Counted from the first letter of the stretch, positions 1 to 6,056 are shown. The stretch is 6,184 bases of DNA from Dorea sp. (GCA_016295505.1 JAEDLC010000108.1:1-6184); one strand, 5' to 3'. The notes: generated from the letters alone by a model not told the origin. Numbers and translations: made by a program.

Positions 1-410
1 TTATAGACATCACTTTCTTCTTCCCAGTGCCACCAGTTCAGATCTCCGGCATGATACAGTACTTTTCCCTTGCCTTCTATCAGAAAAGCAACTCCTTCAT
101 CTGTAGATCGGAAGGTCTGAATCCCAAGATCATCCACTGTGATCTTTTCCCGTGGTCCAATATAACAAGTACATCCTTCCGGTCCCTTTTCTTCGATATC
201 ATCAGAAAGAATATACTTGATATCAGGATATCTTTCCTTCCATTCAAAGATAGTTTTCTGAAAATGATCATGATGTCTGTGGCTCACAAACACATAGATC
301 TTTTTATCCGCTGAAAAATCCGGCAGTGTGCCTTTGTAATAATCAAAGATCAGAACAAGCTCTGCATATTCCACTACAAAACCGCTATGTCTCAGATATG
401 TAACCTTCAT
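1..410 (-). CDS. MBL-fold (metallo-beta-lactamase superfamily) metal-dependent hydrolase, 3' end beyond window
   Basis: The first 136 codons are present and the frame is open to the window edge, so the C-terminal part is missing. The protein starts MKVTYLRHSGFVVEY, a typical first strand of compact MBL-fold hydrolases. The metal-binding motif HxHxDH is seen as SHRHHDHF, with H44, H46, D48 and H49. The next metal-ligand region is YHAGDLNWW at about residues 119-127, with H120 and D123. STDEGVAFLIE (about 102-112) is the strand just before it. Family members hydrolyse varied substrates (esters, lactones, phosphodiesters, thioesters) in the cytoplasm; nothing here fixes which. There is no signal peptide. 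The ATG lies 3 bases after the stop of the mog-like gene, and its ribosome site (AAAGAGG, 8 bases before ATG) lies inside that gene's 3' end, so the two are almost certainly co-transcribed. The fold is confident, the function is not. Confidence 0.88.
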   Translation of the reverse strand, partial: MKVTYLRHSGFVVEYAELVLIFDYYKGTLPDFSADKKIYVFVSHRHHDHFQKTIFEWKERYPDIKYILSDDIEEKGPEGCTCYIGPREKITVDDLGIQTFRSTDEGVAFLIEGKGKVLYHAGDLNWWHWEEESDVY

Positions 411-413
411 CTG

Positions 414-884
414 TTAATCCTCTTTCTGGATCACTTCCACTGCATGCGCAAGCTCCGGAAGAAGGTATCTCAGACTTTCTTTTACTGCCTGTGTTTTTCC
501 CGGAAGATTTACAATCAGAACACCATTGCGGATTCCTGCAGTACTGCGATTCAGCATGGAACGCTTTGTCAGCTTCATCGTATGAGCACGCATTGCCTCT
601 GCAATTCCAAGTACCGGTCTTTCTACGATATCTGTTGTTGCCTCCGGTGTACAATCCTGGGGAGCACATCCTGCTCCTCCCGTCGTAAGGATCAGATCAG
701 CAAGACGACCATCTGCAATCCGCTGCATTACTGCAGATAATACTTCCCGGTCAAGCGGAAGCGCTCTCAGAAACACCGTTTCAAATCCGGCTTCTTCAAT
801 CATTTTACGAATTGCCTCCCCGCTGGAATTCTCCTCTCTTCCCTTGTATATATCTGTATTTGCCGTAATAATTGCTACTTTCAT
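414..884 (-). CDS. MogA/MoaB-family molybdopterin-binding-domain protein (probable molybdopterin adenylyltransferase)
   Basis: This 156-residue protein is about the size of single-domain MogA/MoaB proteins. In that family, MogA-type enzymes adenylylate molybdopterin with ATP in the cytoplasm, before MoeA inserts molybdenum or tungsten. Visible family features are an N-terminal strand (VAIITAN), an SSGEAIRKM helix (20-28), LPLD at 42-45, the core TTGGAGCAPQDCTPEATTD (67-85), and NRSTAGIR followed by LIVNLPGK (123-130). Two core positions depart from the usual TTGGTG-x-x-x-RD-x-TPEAT form: T to A at residue 71 and R to Q at 76. D77 is kept. This could mean relaxed activity or a subfamily difference, so I give no gene symbol. 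The start is supported by GGAGG 6 bases upstream of ATG. It lies 55 bases downstream of lrgB and immediately upstream of the MBL hydrolase gene. No other cofactor gene (moaA, moaC, moeA) is in the window. Confidence 0.87.
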   Translation of the reverse strand: MKVAIITANTDIYKGREENSSGEAIRKMIEEAGFETVFLRALPLDREVLSAVMQRIADGRLADLILTTGGAGCAPQDCTPEATTDIVERPVLGIAEAMRAHTMKLTKRSMLNRSTAGIRNGVLIVNLPGKTQAVKESLRYLLPELAHAVEVIQKED

Positions 885-923
885 ATCGTACCTCCATTAC
901 CTTTCATCAATAGTCATGTATTT

Positions 924-935
924 TATAATATTATA
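924..935. repeat. 12-bp perfect A/T palindrome between lrgB and the mog-like gene
   Basis: TATAATATTATA reads identically on both strands, just downstream of the lrgB stop and 40 to 51 bases before the mog start. It contains a consensus -10 hexamer on the minus strand. It may be a promoter element or a small operator, or chance in A+T-rich DNA. It lacks the GC stem and T-run of a terminator. Confidence 0.4.
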
Positions 936-956
936 CCTTTTACAGAAATAATGCAA
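930..956 (-). promoter_or_regulatory. Weak candidate promoter for the mog-like gene and MBL hydrolase
   Basis: On the minus strand a perfect TATAAT (930-935) lies 15 bases downstream of TTGCAT (951-956), which overlaps the end of lrgB. The -35 matches the consensus at only three positions and the spacer is short. A start near base 923 would give a leader of about 40 bases with a good ribosome site. Read-through from lrgAB is an equally good explanation, because no terminator separates the genes. Confidence 0.28.
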
Positions 957-1617
957 TGATTACCGTACAGATTCCTGCTACTCCCATCGCTACTCCGCTG
1001 ACTGCACCCTCCACTTCGCCGATTTCAAGTGCTTTTGATGTACCGATTGCATGGCTTGCCGTTCCAAACGCAACTCCGGTTGCTACCGGATCTTTCAATC
1101 TCAGCAGACGAATCACCATAGGATGGATGATGGCACCTCCCGTACCGCATATGATTACCGCCATCATCGTAATGGATCGAAGACCGCCCAGCTGTTCTGA
1201 TACGTCAAGTGCAATTGCCGTCGTCACAGACTTTGGAATCAGGGAATACAACATCTCACTGTGAAGTGACAGCATCTTGCAGAGAACGACCGTACTCGCC
1301 ATCGATAAAAGACTGCCGGTCAGACATCCTATTACGATCGGAAGAAACTGTTCTTTAAGAACTTTCCTCTGCCGATAGATTGACAATCCGAGAATTGCAG
1401 TTGCCGGAACAAGGAACAGCGAGATGAACTGTGCTCCTTCCATATAATCTTCATATGATATATGAAGGATCTTCATTACAAGAATACAGATGATCATTGC
1501 AATCAAAAGTGGATTTGCAATCGGTGATCTTACTTTTTTTGCCACTATACTTCCGATATAAAACGCAATCACTGTCAGCATAATTCCAAACAGTGGATCT
1601 GACCATAGATTACTCAT
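940..1617 (-). CDS. lrgB: LrgB/CidB family inner-membrane protein
   Basis: This 225-residue, highly hydrophobic protein has about six to seven predicted membrane segments and is the usual length for LrgB/CidB/YohK. Family signatures are clear: PKSVTTAIALDVS at 128-140, GTGGAIIHPM at 158-167, GTASHAIGTSKALE at 185-198 and a glycine-rich last helix (GVAMGVAG, 208-215). LrgB was first described with LrgA as an antiholin-like regulator of murein hydrolase export in Staphylococcus. Later work on homologues (Bacillus PftAB, plant PLGG1) showed transport of pyruvate or of glycolate/glycerate, so a small-carboxylate transporter is a serious alternative. The start ATG overlaps the end of lrgA by 8 bases and has its own GGGAGG 8 bases upstream, which points to translational coupling. 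No lytS/lytR two-component pair is present in the window. Confidence 0.93.
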   Translation of the reverse strand: MSNLWSDPLFGIMLTVIAFYIGSIVAKKVRSPIANPLLIAMIICILVMKILHISYEDYMEGAQFISLFLVPATAILGLSIYRQRKVLKEQFLPIVIGCLTGSLLSMASTVVLCKMLSLHSEMLYSLIPKSVTTAIALDVSEQLGGLRSITMMAVIICGTGGAIIHPMVIRLLRLKDPVATGVAFGTASHAIGTSKALEIGEVEGAVSGVAMGVAGICTVIIALFL

Positions 1618-1996
1618 TTGATTTTCCTCCCTTCTTCAAAGCCCATTTCATACACTTCTGGACGATTCTCACAGAAGCATATGTTCCAAGAAACGTAAGC
1701 ACCAGTGAAATGCACACAACCACAAGAAATCCGGCAATCTGTCCCTTTAAAAGTTCCAGATCTTCAATCATTCCTACTGATATCGGAACAAATACAAGTG
1801 CCATATTATCCAGCATAAAATCAGCGGTTTCCTTTATCTGCTCCTCTTTTAAAACTTTGCATGTCAAAAGCAGTGCAAGAATCAGGATTGCAATCACACT
1901 GCTCGGAATCGTAACCGGCAATAAGGAAGCAATCACTTCCGCGACAAGACAGAGTGCCAGTATGATTCCCAGCTGCTTCAATATCTTTTTACTCAT
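1610..1996 (-). CDS. lrgA: LrgA/CidA family holin-like membrane protein
   Basis: This is a 128-residue protein with four hydrophobic segments (about residues 8-27, 30-46, 60-78 and 88-108) and a basic C-terminal tail (KKGGK). Family marks are TIPSSVIAILILALLL (usual form IPGSVIGMLLLFLLL) and FMLDNMALVFVPISVGMI, the LrgA/CidA core. It acts in the cytoplasmic membrane with LrgB, encoded immediately downstream with an 8-base overlap. I chose the ATG at 1994-1996, because AAAGGAG lies 8 bases upstream and the protein then begins MSKKILKQLG like its relatives. An in-frame ATG 20 codons earlier (2056) would add a polar extension unlike the family and would place the start inside the likely promoter. 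Whether it acts as a holin-like pore or as half of a carboxylate transporter cannot be decided from sequence. Confidence 0.92.
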   Translation of the reverse strand: MSKKILKQLGIILALCLVAEVIASLLPVTIPSSVIAILILALLLTCKVLKEEQIKETADFMLDNMALVFVPISVGMIEDLELLKGQIAGFLVVVCISLVLTFLGTYASVRIVQKCMKWALKKGGKSNE

Positions 1997-2004
1997 TCCT
2001 ATCT

Positions 2005-2011
2005 CTCCTTT
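2005..2011 (-). promoter_or_regulatory. Ribosome binding site that fixes the lrgA start
   Basis: AAAGGAG on the minus strand lies 8 bases before the ATG at 1996. The alternative in-frame ATG at 2056 has no comparable site, so the shorter reading is preferred. Confidence 0.8.
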
Positions 2012-2027
2012 ACTCTCGAATATATAA

Positions 2028-2056
2028 ACCCTATTATAAATTCGCCGCTTTGTCAA
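2028..2056 (-). promoter_or_regulatory. Candidate sigma-A promoter of lrgAB
   Basis: A perfect TTGACA (2051-2056, minus strand) is followed at 17 bases by TAGGGT (2028-2033), which keeps only the three most important -10 bases (TA...T). A perfect TATAAT (2033-2038) is also present but only 12 bases from TTGACA, which is too close for normal use of both. Transcription from the 17-base arrangement would start near 2021 and give a leader of about 25 bases carrying the ribosome site. The site lies downstream of the dehydrogenase terminator, so lrgAB has its own unit. Confidence 0.5.
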
Positions 2057-2098
2057 TCTATTTCCCCAATCTTCCTGCTCATACAGGAAATAAAAAGC

Positions 2099-2145
2099 AA
2101 AAAAAGATCATTATAAAATACCTGTAAGTGTACTCTATAATGATC
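2099..2145 (-). terminator. Intrinsic terminator of the iron-dependent alcohol dehydrogenase gene
   Basis: In the minus-strand transcript, 16 bases (2145 to 2130) pair with 2121 to 2106 around an 8-base loop, followed by seven U (2105 to 2099). Two of the pairs are G-U, possible only in the minus-strand RNA; the plus strand has A-C mismatches there. That marks it as a terminator for minus-strand transcription. It begins 32 bases after the stop codon of the dehydrogenase. Confidence 0.88.
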
Positions 2146-2177
2146 CTTTACACATATCTGTCCGGTCTCTCTGACGA

Positions 2178-3326
2178 TTATAACGCTTTACGATACAGCA
2201 TTTCTACGTCCTTAAGCGTAGTCATTCTTGGATTGGCTGCAATATTCCCACTCTTCATGGCATCGACAGCCATCTGTGGAATCTTATCTTCTGTGACTCC
2301 GACCTCTGAAAGAGTTCTTGGAATTCCGATCGAAGCATTCAGCTTTCGGATCTCTTCTACCAGCATCTCCGGTCTGAAATCTTTCACCGGCTCCCGATCC
2401 TCACTGATGTAATTATAGATCTTTTCATATCTTCCCTGATCTGCCAGTGCATTGTATTCTACGATTACAGGCAGCAGAATAGAATTGGCAATACCGTGCT
2501 GTACTCCGAAGAATGCACTGACCGGATGAGACATTGCATGCACATTACCAAGCCTTGCCCATGCAAATGCAATTCCCGCAAACATGCTTCCCGACATCAT
2601 GGCACATGCTGCTTCCTCATCTTTTCTGTTCGCAACAAATCTGCGGATATTTCCTCCGATCAGTTCCATCGCTTTTTCAGCCATCGCATCTGAGAATGGA
2701 GAAGCACCAAGAGAAGTATAAGCTTCCCATGCATGGATCAGAGCATCGATTCCACAGGATGCTGCAACCATAGGCGGAACGGACATGATCATCTCCGGAT
2801 CAAGAAGTGCATATTTTGGTAACAGCTCATAACTGAATACTGTCAGTTTATAATTTCTGGACATGTCTGTGATAACAGAGAATGCAGTAACCTCACTTCC
2901 TGTACCTGCCGTCGTTGGAATTGCAATGATTGGTTCGATCGGCCCCGGAACCAGATGCGCTCCTTCATATTCTGTAATGGATCCTCCATACCTGGCAAGT
3001 ACTCCTACTGCTTTTGCAACGTCCATAGGGCTTCCTCCACCCAACGCTACAATACTGGTTGCACCGGATTCCTTATATACCTTTGTTGCTTCATCTACCA
3101 TATCAACCGTAGGATTCGGAAGAATATCAAGGAAACTGCAAGTCTCAATTCCTTCTGCTTCAACAATATCTGTTACTTTTTGAACCACTCCCAGTTTTTC
3201 CAGTCCCCGGTCGGACACAATCATCATCTTTTTTGAACCACTTTTTTCAAGTAATTCCGGCAGTCTTTTTAAAGAACCCATTCCAAATACAATGTCCTGT
3301 GGCACTTTAAATGTGTAGTCTTTCAT
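2178..3326 (-). CDS. Iron-containing (group III) NAD(P)-dependent alcohol dehydrogenase
   Basis: This 382-residue protein is the normal length for the Fe-ADH family, which interconverts alcohols and aldehydes or ketones in the cytoplasm. Domains are an N-terminal Rossmann-like part with GGGSPMDVAKAVG (96-108) for the dinucleotide, then TTAGTGSEVT (138-147), then a helical C-terminal metal domain. The four metal ligands expected from E. coli FucO are present: D194 and H198 in CGIDALIHAWEAYTS, H263 in GNVHAMSHP, and H277 in VQHGIANS. H267 is also conserved. The substrate is open: lactaldehyde/1,2-propanediol, butanol and 1,3-propanediol enzymes all share this pattern. The start is supported by AAAGGG about 10 bases upstream, a slightly long gap. 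It forms a single-gene unit with its own terminator, between spoIVA upstream and lrgAB downstream. A hairpin lies in its upstream region, and a promoter beyond that hairpin is possible. Confidence 0.93.
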   Translation of the reverse strand: MKDYTFKVPQDIVFGMGSLKRLPELLEKSGSKKMMIVSDRGLEKLGVVQKVTDIVEAEGIETCSFLDILPNPTVDMVDEATKVYKESGATSIVALGGGSPMDVAKAVGVLARYGGSITEYEGAHLVPGPIEPIIAIPTTAGTGSEVTAFSVITDMSRNYKLTVFSYELLPKYALLDPEMIMSVPPMVAASCGIDALIHAWEAYTSLGASPFSDAMAEKAMELIGGNIRRFVANRKDEEAACAMMSGSMFAGIAFAWARLGNVHAMSHPVSAFFGVQHGIANSILLPVIVEYNALADQGRYEKIYNYISEDREPVKDFRPEMLVEEIRKLNASIGIPRTLSEVGVTEDKIPQMAVDAMKSGNIAANPRMTTLKDVEMLYRKAL

Positions 3327-3367
3327 CTTATAGTCACCCTTTCATTTGATATCACTGACATTTTCTC

Positions 3368-3403
3368 AAAAAGAAAAGAGGCCACATTCTATCATGCGAC
3401 CTC
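3368..3403 (-). terminator. Intrinsic terminator downstream of spoIVA
   Basis: In the minus-strand RNA a 10-bp stem (3403-3394 with 3387-3378, two G-U pairs) closes a 6-base loop and is followed by a U-rich stretch (UUUUCUUUUU, 3377 to 3368). The G-U pairs are possible only in this direction. It begins 77 bases after the spoIVA stop and ends 41 bases before the dehydrogenase start, so it also lies in that gene's upstream region. Confidence 0.85.
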
Positions 3404-3417
3404 ATTGCCATGTGCCT

Positions 3418-3447
3418 ATTATAAACACAAAGCATCTGGAAATTCAA
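3418..3447 (-). promoter_or_regulatory. Candidate sigma-A promoter reading toward the alcohol dehydrogenase
   Basis: On the minus strand TTGAAT (3442-3447) is separated by 18 bases from a perfect TATAAT (3418-3423). The predicted start is near 3411, about 8 bases before the hairpin at 3378-3403 and 85 bases before the dehydrogenase ATG. If used, the terminator hairpin would be part of the dehydrogenase leader. The -35 matches at four of six positions. The surrounding DNA is A+T-rich, so chance is possible. Confidence 0.42.
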
Positions 3448-3480
3448 TACTTATTTCAAAATTTGTTTATTTTTTCACAT

Positions 3481-4953
3481 TCATATAATAATGCATACCA
3501 GACCGCCGTTGCTGTCATTGACAATCTTCTGCATAGTATCCTGCAATTTCACCTGGCTCTCTTCATTGATCATCGCCATCTTACTCTGCATGCCATCCAT
3601 GACCAGTTCTTCAATGGACTTTCCAAAGATACTAGTTCCCCATATGCCGCCGTCTCTGTCTTTTGAATCTTTAATATACTGTATCAGATCATTTGCCTGC
3701 TGCTCATTTCCTACGATGGGTGCAATCTCCGTCTCAATATTGGCCCGGATCAAATGTATAGACGGCGCCTCTGAATGAATTTTAACACCGAATTTATTTC
3801 CCTGCCTGATCACTACCGGTTCCTCCAGCGTGATCTCCTCTTTTCGCGGGCTTACTACTCCGTATCCTTTCATTCGAACTGCTGTAAAAGCATCCCGGAC
3901 TCCTTCGTATTCCATCTTCAGCTTTGACAGATCTTTCATTACCGTGATCAGTTCATACTGTCCCCCGATCGGTGTTCCTGTCATCTCGCTCAACATCTCG
4001 TAATAATACCTTTCAGCAACATTGATCCGGATCTTCACACATCCGGTATCCATCTCAACCTTCTCCACCTTCATGTCCTCGATATAAGGACTTTCCGGAA
4101 CTTCTATTCCTTTCACCGCATCTTTGATTTCCCGGAAACGATCCATCAGTTCCCGGATATGTACCAGCAGATCCTGTTTGATCCTGTGAGAACGTGAAAG
4201 CATCTCCACCCATTTGGGAATATAGAACTGCACTTCAGACACCGGGAATTCATACAGTACCGCTTCTATGATCCGGTAGATGTCTTCTTCTTTCAGCTGT
4301 TCACAGTTTACAGGCATTGCCTTCACACCATATTGCTGCTCCAGCTCCTGAGATACCTTTCTTGCCTCTTCTCCATATGGCTTTTGGGAATTCACCAATA
4401 CAACAAATGGCTTTCCGATACTCTGAAGCTCCCGGATTGTTTTTCCCTCTCCTTCCTTATAGTTTTCTCTTGGAATATCGGTAATACTTCCATCCGTTGT
4501 AATGACGATTCCGATCGTTGAATGGTCATGAATCACCTTGCGGGTTCCGATTCCGGCCGCTTTCGTAAACGGAATTTCATATTCGAACCAGGGCGTCTTT
4601 ACCATTCGTTCTTCTCCGTCTTCTTCGTGCCCGGAAGCGCCTTCGACCATGTATCCCACACAATCGATCAGCCGGATCTTCACTGTCACATCCTCCGACA
4701 GAGTAATCTGTGCAGCTTCCTTGGGAATAAACTTCGGTTCTGTCGTCATGATCGTTCTTCCCGAAGCAGACTGTGGAAGCTCATCTCTTGTGCGTTCTTT
4801 TGCATGCTCATCCTGCATATGCGGTACTACAAGTACATCCATAAATCTTTTGATGAATGTAGATTTTCCTGTTCTGACCGGACCAACTACTCCGATATAG
4901 ATCTCCCCGTTTGTTCTTGCCTTTATGTCTTTGTATAAATCAAAATTGTCCAT
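3481..4953 (-). CDS. spoIVA: SpoIVA, spore coat morphogenetic ATPase
   Basis: This 490-residue protein is nearly identical in length to Bacillus subtilis SpoIVA (492). SpoIVA is made in the mother cell, binds and hydrolyses ATP, polymerises around the forespore and forms the basement layer on which coat (and indirectly cortex) assembles, recruited by the small peptide SpoVM. Visible features are the Walker A motif GPVRTGKS with K30 and S31, the TT pair at 70-71 (switch/sensor region), and RLIDCVGYMVEGA with D97 as the Walker B-like position. A long middle region and the conserved C-terminal end GGLVCIII follow. K30, T70/T71 and D97 fall at the numbers I recall for the B. subtilis protein. The start has AAGGGG 7 bases upstream. 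In Bacillus the gene is under sigma-E (mother cell) control; I could not see a convincing sigma-E promoter here. It is transcribed away from the LysR gene and ends at the hairpin near 3378. Confidence 0.97.
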   Translation of the reverse strand: MDNFDLYKDIKARTNGEIYIGVVGPVRTGKSTFIKRFMDVLVVPHMQDEHAKERTRDELPQSASGRTIMTTEPKFIPKEAAQITLSEDVTVKIRLIDCVGYMVEGASGHEEDGEERMVKTPWFEYEIPFTKAAGIGTRKVIHDHSTIGIVITTDGSITDIPRENYKEGEGKTIRELQSIGKPFVVLVNSQKPYGEEARKVSQELEQQYGVKAMPVNCEQLKEEDIYRIIEAVLYEFPVSEVQFYIPKWVEMLSRSHRIKQDLLVHIRELMDRFREIKDAVKGIEVPESPYIEDMKVEKVEMDTGCVKIRINVAERYYYEMLSEMTGTPIGGQYELITVMKDLSKLKMEYEGVRDAFTAVRMKGYGVVSPRKEEITLEEPVVIRQGNKFGVKIHSEAPSIHLIRANIETEIAPIVGNEQQANDLIQYIKDSKDRDGGIWGTSIFGKSIEELVMDGMQSKMAMINEESQVKLQDTMQKIVNDSNGGLVCIII

Positions 4954-5030
4954 ATTTCTTCCCCTTCCGCATGTACTGTTAGAATATATGCAGTAATTTC
5001 CAGCCCTTAGAACTGATTTTCGGATATAAT

Positions 5031-5042
5031 AATCTATAGATT
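5031..5042. repeat. 12-bp perfect palindrome in the spoIVA-lysR intergenic region
   Basis: AATCTATAGATT is a perfect inverted repeat, about 80 bases upstream of both divergent starts. LysR regulators commonly bind T-N11-A-type inverted repeats in such a position, often near -65 of their target. This site lies about 55 to 65 bases upstream of the predicted lysR transcript start. Its role as operator is inference, and A+T-rich DNA yields such palindromes by chance. Confidence 0.38.
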
Positions 5043-5060
5043 TTATTCATAGGAAATTAT

Positions 5061-5091
5061 TTGATGTTCATGTTAATATAATGTATATAAT
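5061..5091 (+). promoter_or_regulatory. Candidate sigma-A promoter of the LysR-family gene
   Basis: TTGATG (5061-5066) is followed after 17 bases by TATATA (5084-5089), and after 19 bases by TATAAT (5086-5091). Another TATAAT is at 5077-5082 without a matching -35. A start near 5096 would leave about 25 bases of leader holding the ribosome site AAAGGGGG (5106-5113). Confidence 0.5.
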
Positions 5092-5121
5092 TACAACAAT
5101 TGAAGAAAGGGGGCCGGATAT

Positions 5122-6009
5122 ATGAATCTGTATCATTTGAGATATTTTGTGACATTGGCCCATCTCGAGCACTATACAAAGGCTGCAGAGATTCTTGCAA
5201 TCACGCAGCCGAGTTTGAGCCATGCGATTGCTTCTCTCGAAAAGGAACTTGGGGTTAAGCTTTTCGAAAAAGATGGACGGAATGTTGCACTTACCAAATG
5301 TGGACAGGCATTTCTCAAAGACGTTGAACAGGCGTTAAGCATGCTGGATTCAAGCGTCAGTAAACTTCAAATGACCGGAAACGGAGAAGGCCGTATAGAT
5401 ATTGTTGAACTTCGTACACTCAGCAGTGCCGTTGTTCCCAATTACATCAAAGGATTTCTTGACTCCAGGCCGGAGAAAAAAATTGATTTCTATTTTCATA
5501 GCTCCACAGGTGTTACAAGCGACATGATACAGGGATTAAAAGACCGCAAATATGACATTGCATTTTGTTCCTTGATGGAGAACGAACCATTGATTGACTT
5601 TGTTCCTATCGTTCGACAGAAATTGGTTCTGATCGTACCGAACGGACATCCTCTTGAAAGATATCAAACCATCGAATTAAAGGATACACTTGAATATCCA
5701 CAGATCGTATTTTCGAAAGGCTGCGAGCTTCGTCACATCATTGATCAGCTGTTTATGAAGTGCGGAGGATATCCTCCAATTGCGTATTCCATGGAAGAAG
5801 ACCAGGGAATTGCCGGACTCGTCAGCGCCGGATTCGGAATTGCAATTATCCCGGATATGCCGTTACTGGAATATATGCCTGTAAAAAAGATTGGAATCAC
5901 TACCCCCTCCTGGGAACGTCTTTTCTACATGGCAACTTTAAAAGATATTTACCAGCCTCCGGTTATATTAGATTTCATTAAATATGTTAAAGAACATGCA
6001 GATCTGTAA
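5122..6009 (+). CDS. LysR-family transcriptional regulator
   Basis: This 295-residue protein is a standard LysR length. The N-terminal winged helix-turn-helix spans about residues 1-60: LRYFVTLAHLEHYTKAAEIL, then the recognition segment TQPSLSHAIASLEKELGVKLFEK and the wing ending at T58. A linker helix follows (66-85). The rest is the periplasmic-binding-like co-inducer domain, with RIDIVELRTLSS at its first strand, GLKDRKYDIAFCS (138-150) in its first subdomain, and GIAGLVSAGFGIAIIPD near the hinge return. Such proteins bind DNA as tetramers and respond to a small molecule; the ligand is not predictable. AAAGGGGG lies 8 bases before the ATG. It is divergent from spoIVA and convergent with the gpsA-like gene, and it sits alone on the plus strand. 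A divergent gene is the usual LysR target, but spoIVA would be an unusual one, so self-regulation or a distant target is as likely. Confidence 0.95.
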   Translation: MNLYHLRYFVTLAHLEHYTKAAEILAITQPSLSHAIASLEKELGVKLFEKDGRNVALTKCGQAFLKDVEQALSMLDSSVSKLQMTGNGEGRIDIVELRTLSSAVVPNYIKGFLDSRPEKKIDFYFHSSTGVTSDMIQGLKDRKYDIAFCSLMENEPLIDFVPIVRQKLVLIVPNGHPLERYQTIELKDTLEYPQIVFSKGCELRHIIDQLFMKCGGYPPIAYSMEEDQGIAGLVSAGFGIAIIPDMPLLEYMPVKKIGITTPSWERLFYMATLKDIYQPPVILDFIKYVKEHADL

Positions 6010-6021
6010 ATTCAGACTTAA

Positions 6022-6051
6022 AAAGGGACTGTTAATAATAACAGTCCCTTT
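6022..6051. terminator. Bidirectional intrinsic terminator between lysR and the gpsA-like gene
   Basis: A perfect 13-bp inverted repeat, AAAGGGACTGTTA and its complement, closes a 4-base loop (6035-6038). On the minus strand it is followed by TTTTTAAG, a good terminator for a transcript arriving from the right. On the plus strand only TTTGAG follows, so termination of lysR there relies mostly on the stem and the A-tract before it. It begins 13 bases after the lysR stop and 6 bases from the stop of the converging gene. Confidence 0.88.
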
Positions 6052-6056
6052 GAGAT

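Noticed and set aside
27..740. Open frames on the plus strand and in other minus frames across the MBL and mog genes (27-314, 80-271, 387-740, 385-669, 491-688)
   Set aside because: They are shadows of the minus-strand genes, encode no recognisable domains, have no ribosome sites and are rich in Cys, Ser and His runs typical of antisense frames.
1610..2056. Longer lrgA reading from the ATG at 2056 with a 20-residue N-terminal extension
   Set aside because: The extension is polar, unlike family members, would place the start codon over the promoter hexamer, and lacks a good ribosome site. The ATG at 1996 has AAAGGAG at the right distance.
3366..3403. Riboswitch or T-box in the dehydrogenase leader
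   Set aside because: Only a simple 10-bp hairpin with U-run is present; there is no conserved aptamer core or T-box sequence, and the available leader is too short.
4522..4938. Plus-strand open frames opposite spoIVA (also 4538-4900, 4333-4521 and 3346-3778)
   Set aside because: spoIVA is a confident full-length gene on the other strand. These frames show no family features and no start signals.
5021..5048. Possible sigma-E promoter for spoIVA: GAATAAA (5042-5048) with TATATCCG 13 bases downstream (minus strand), and a separate GCATATATT at 4983-4991
   Set aside because: The first has a good -35 but a poor -10; the second has a fair -10 but no -35. spoIVA is sigma-E dependent in Bacillus, but neither candidate is strong enough to annotate.
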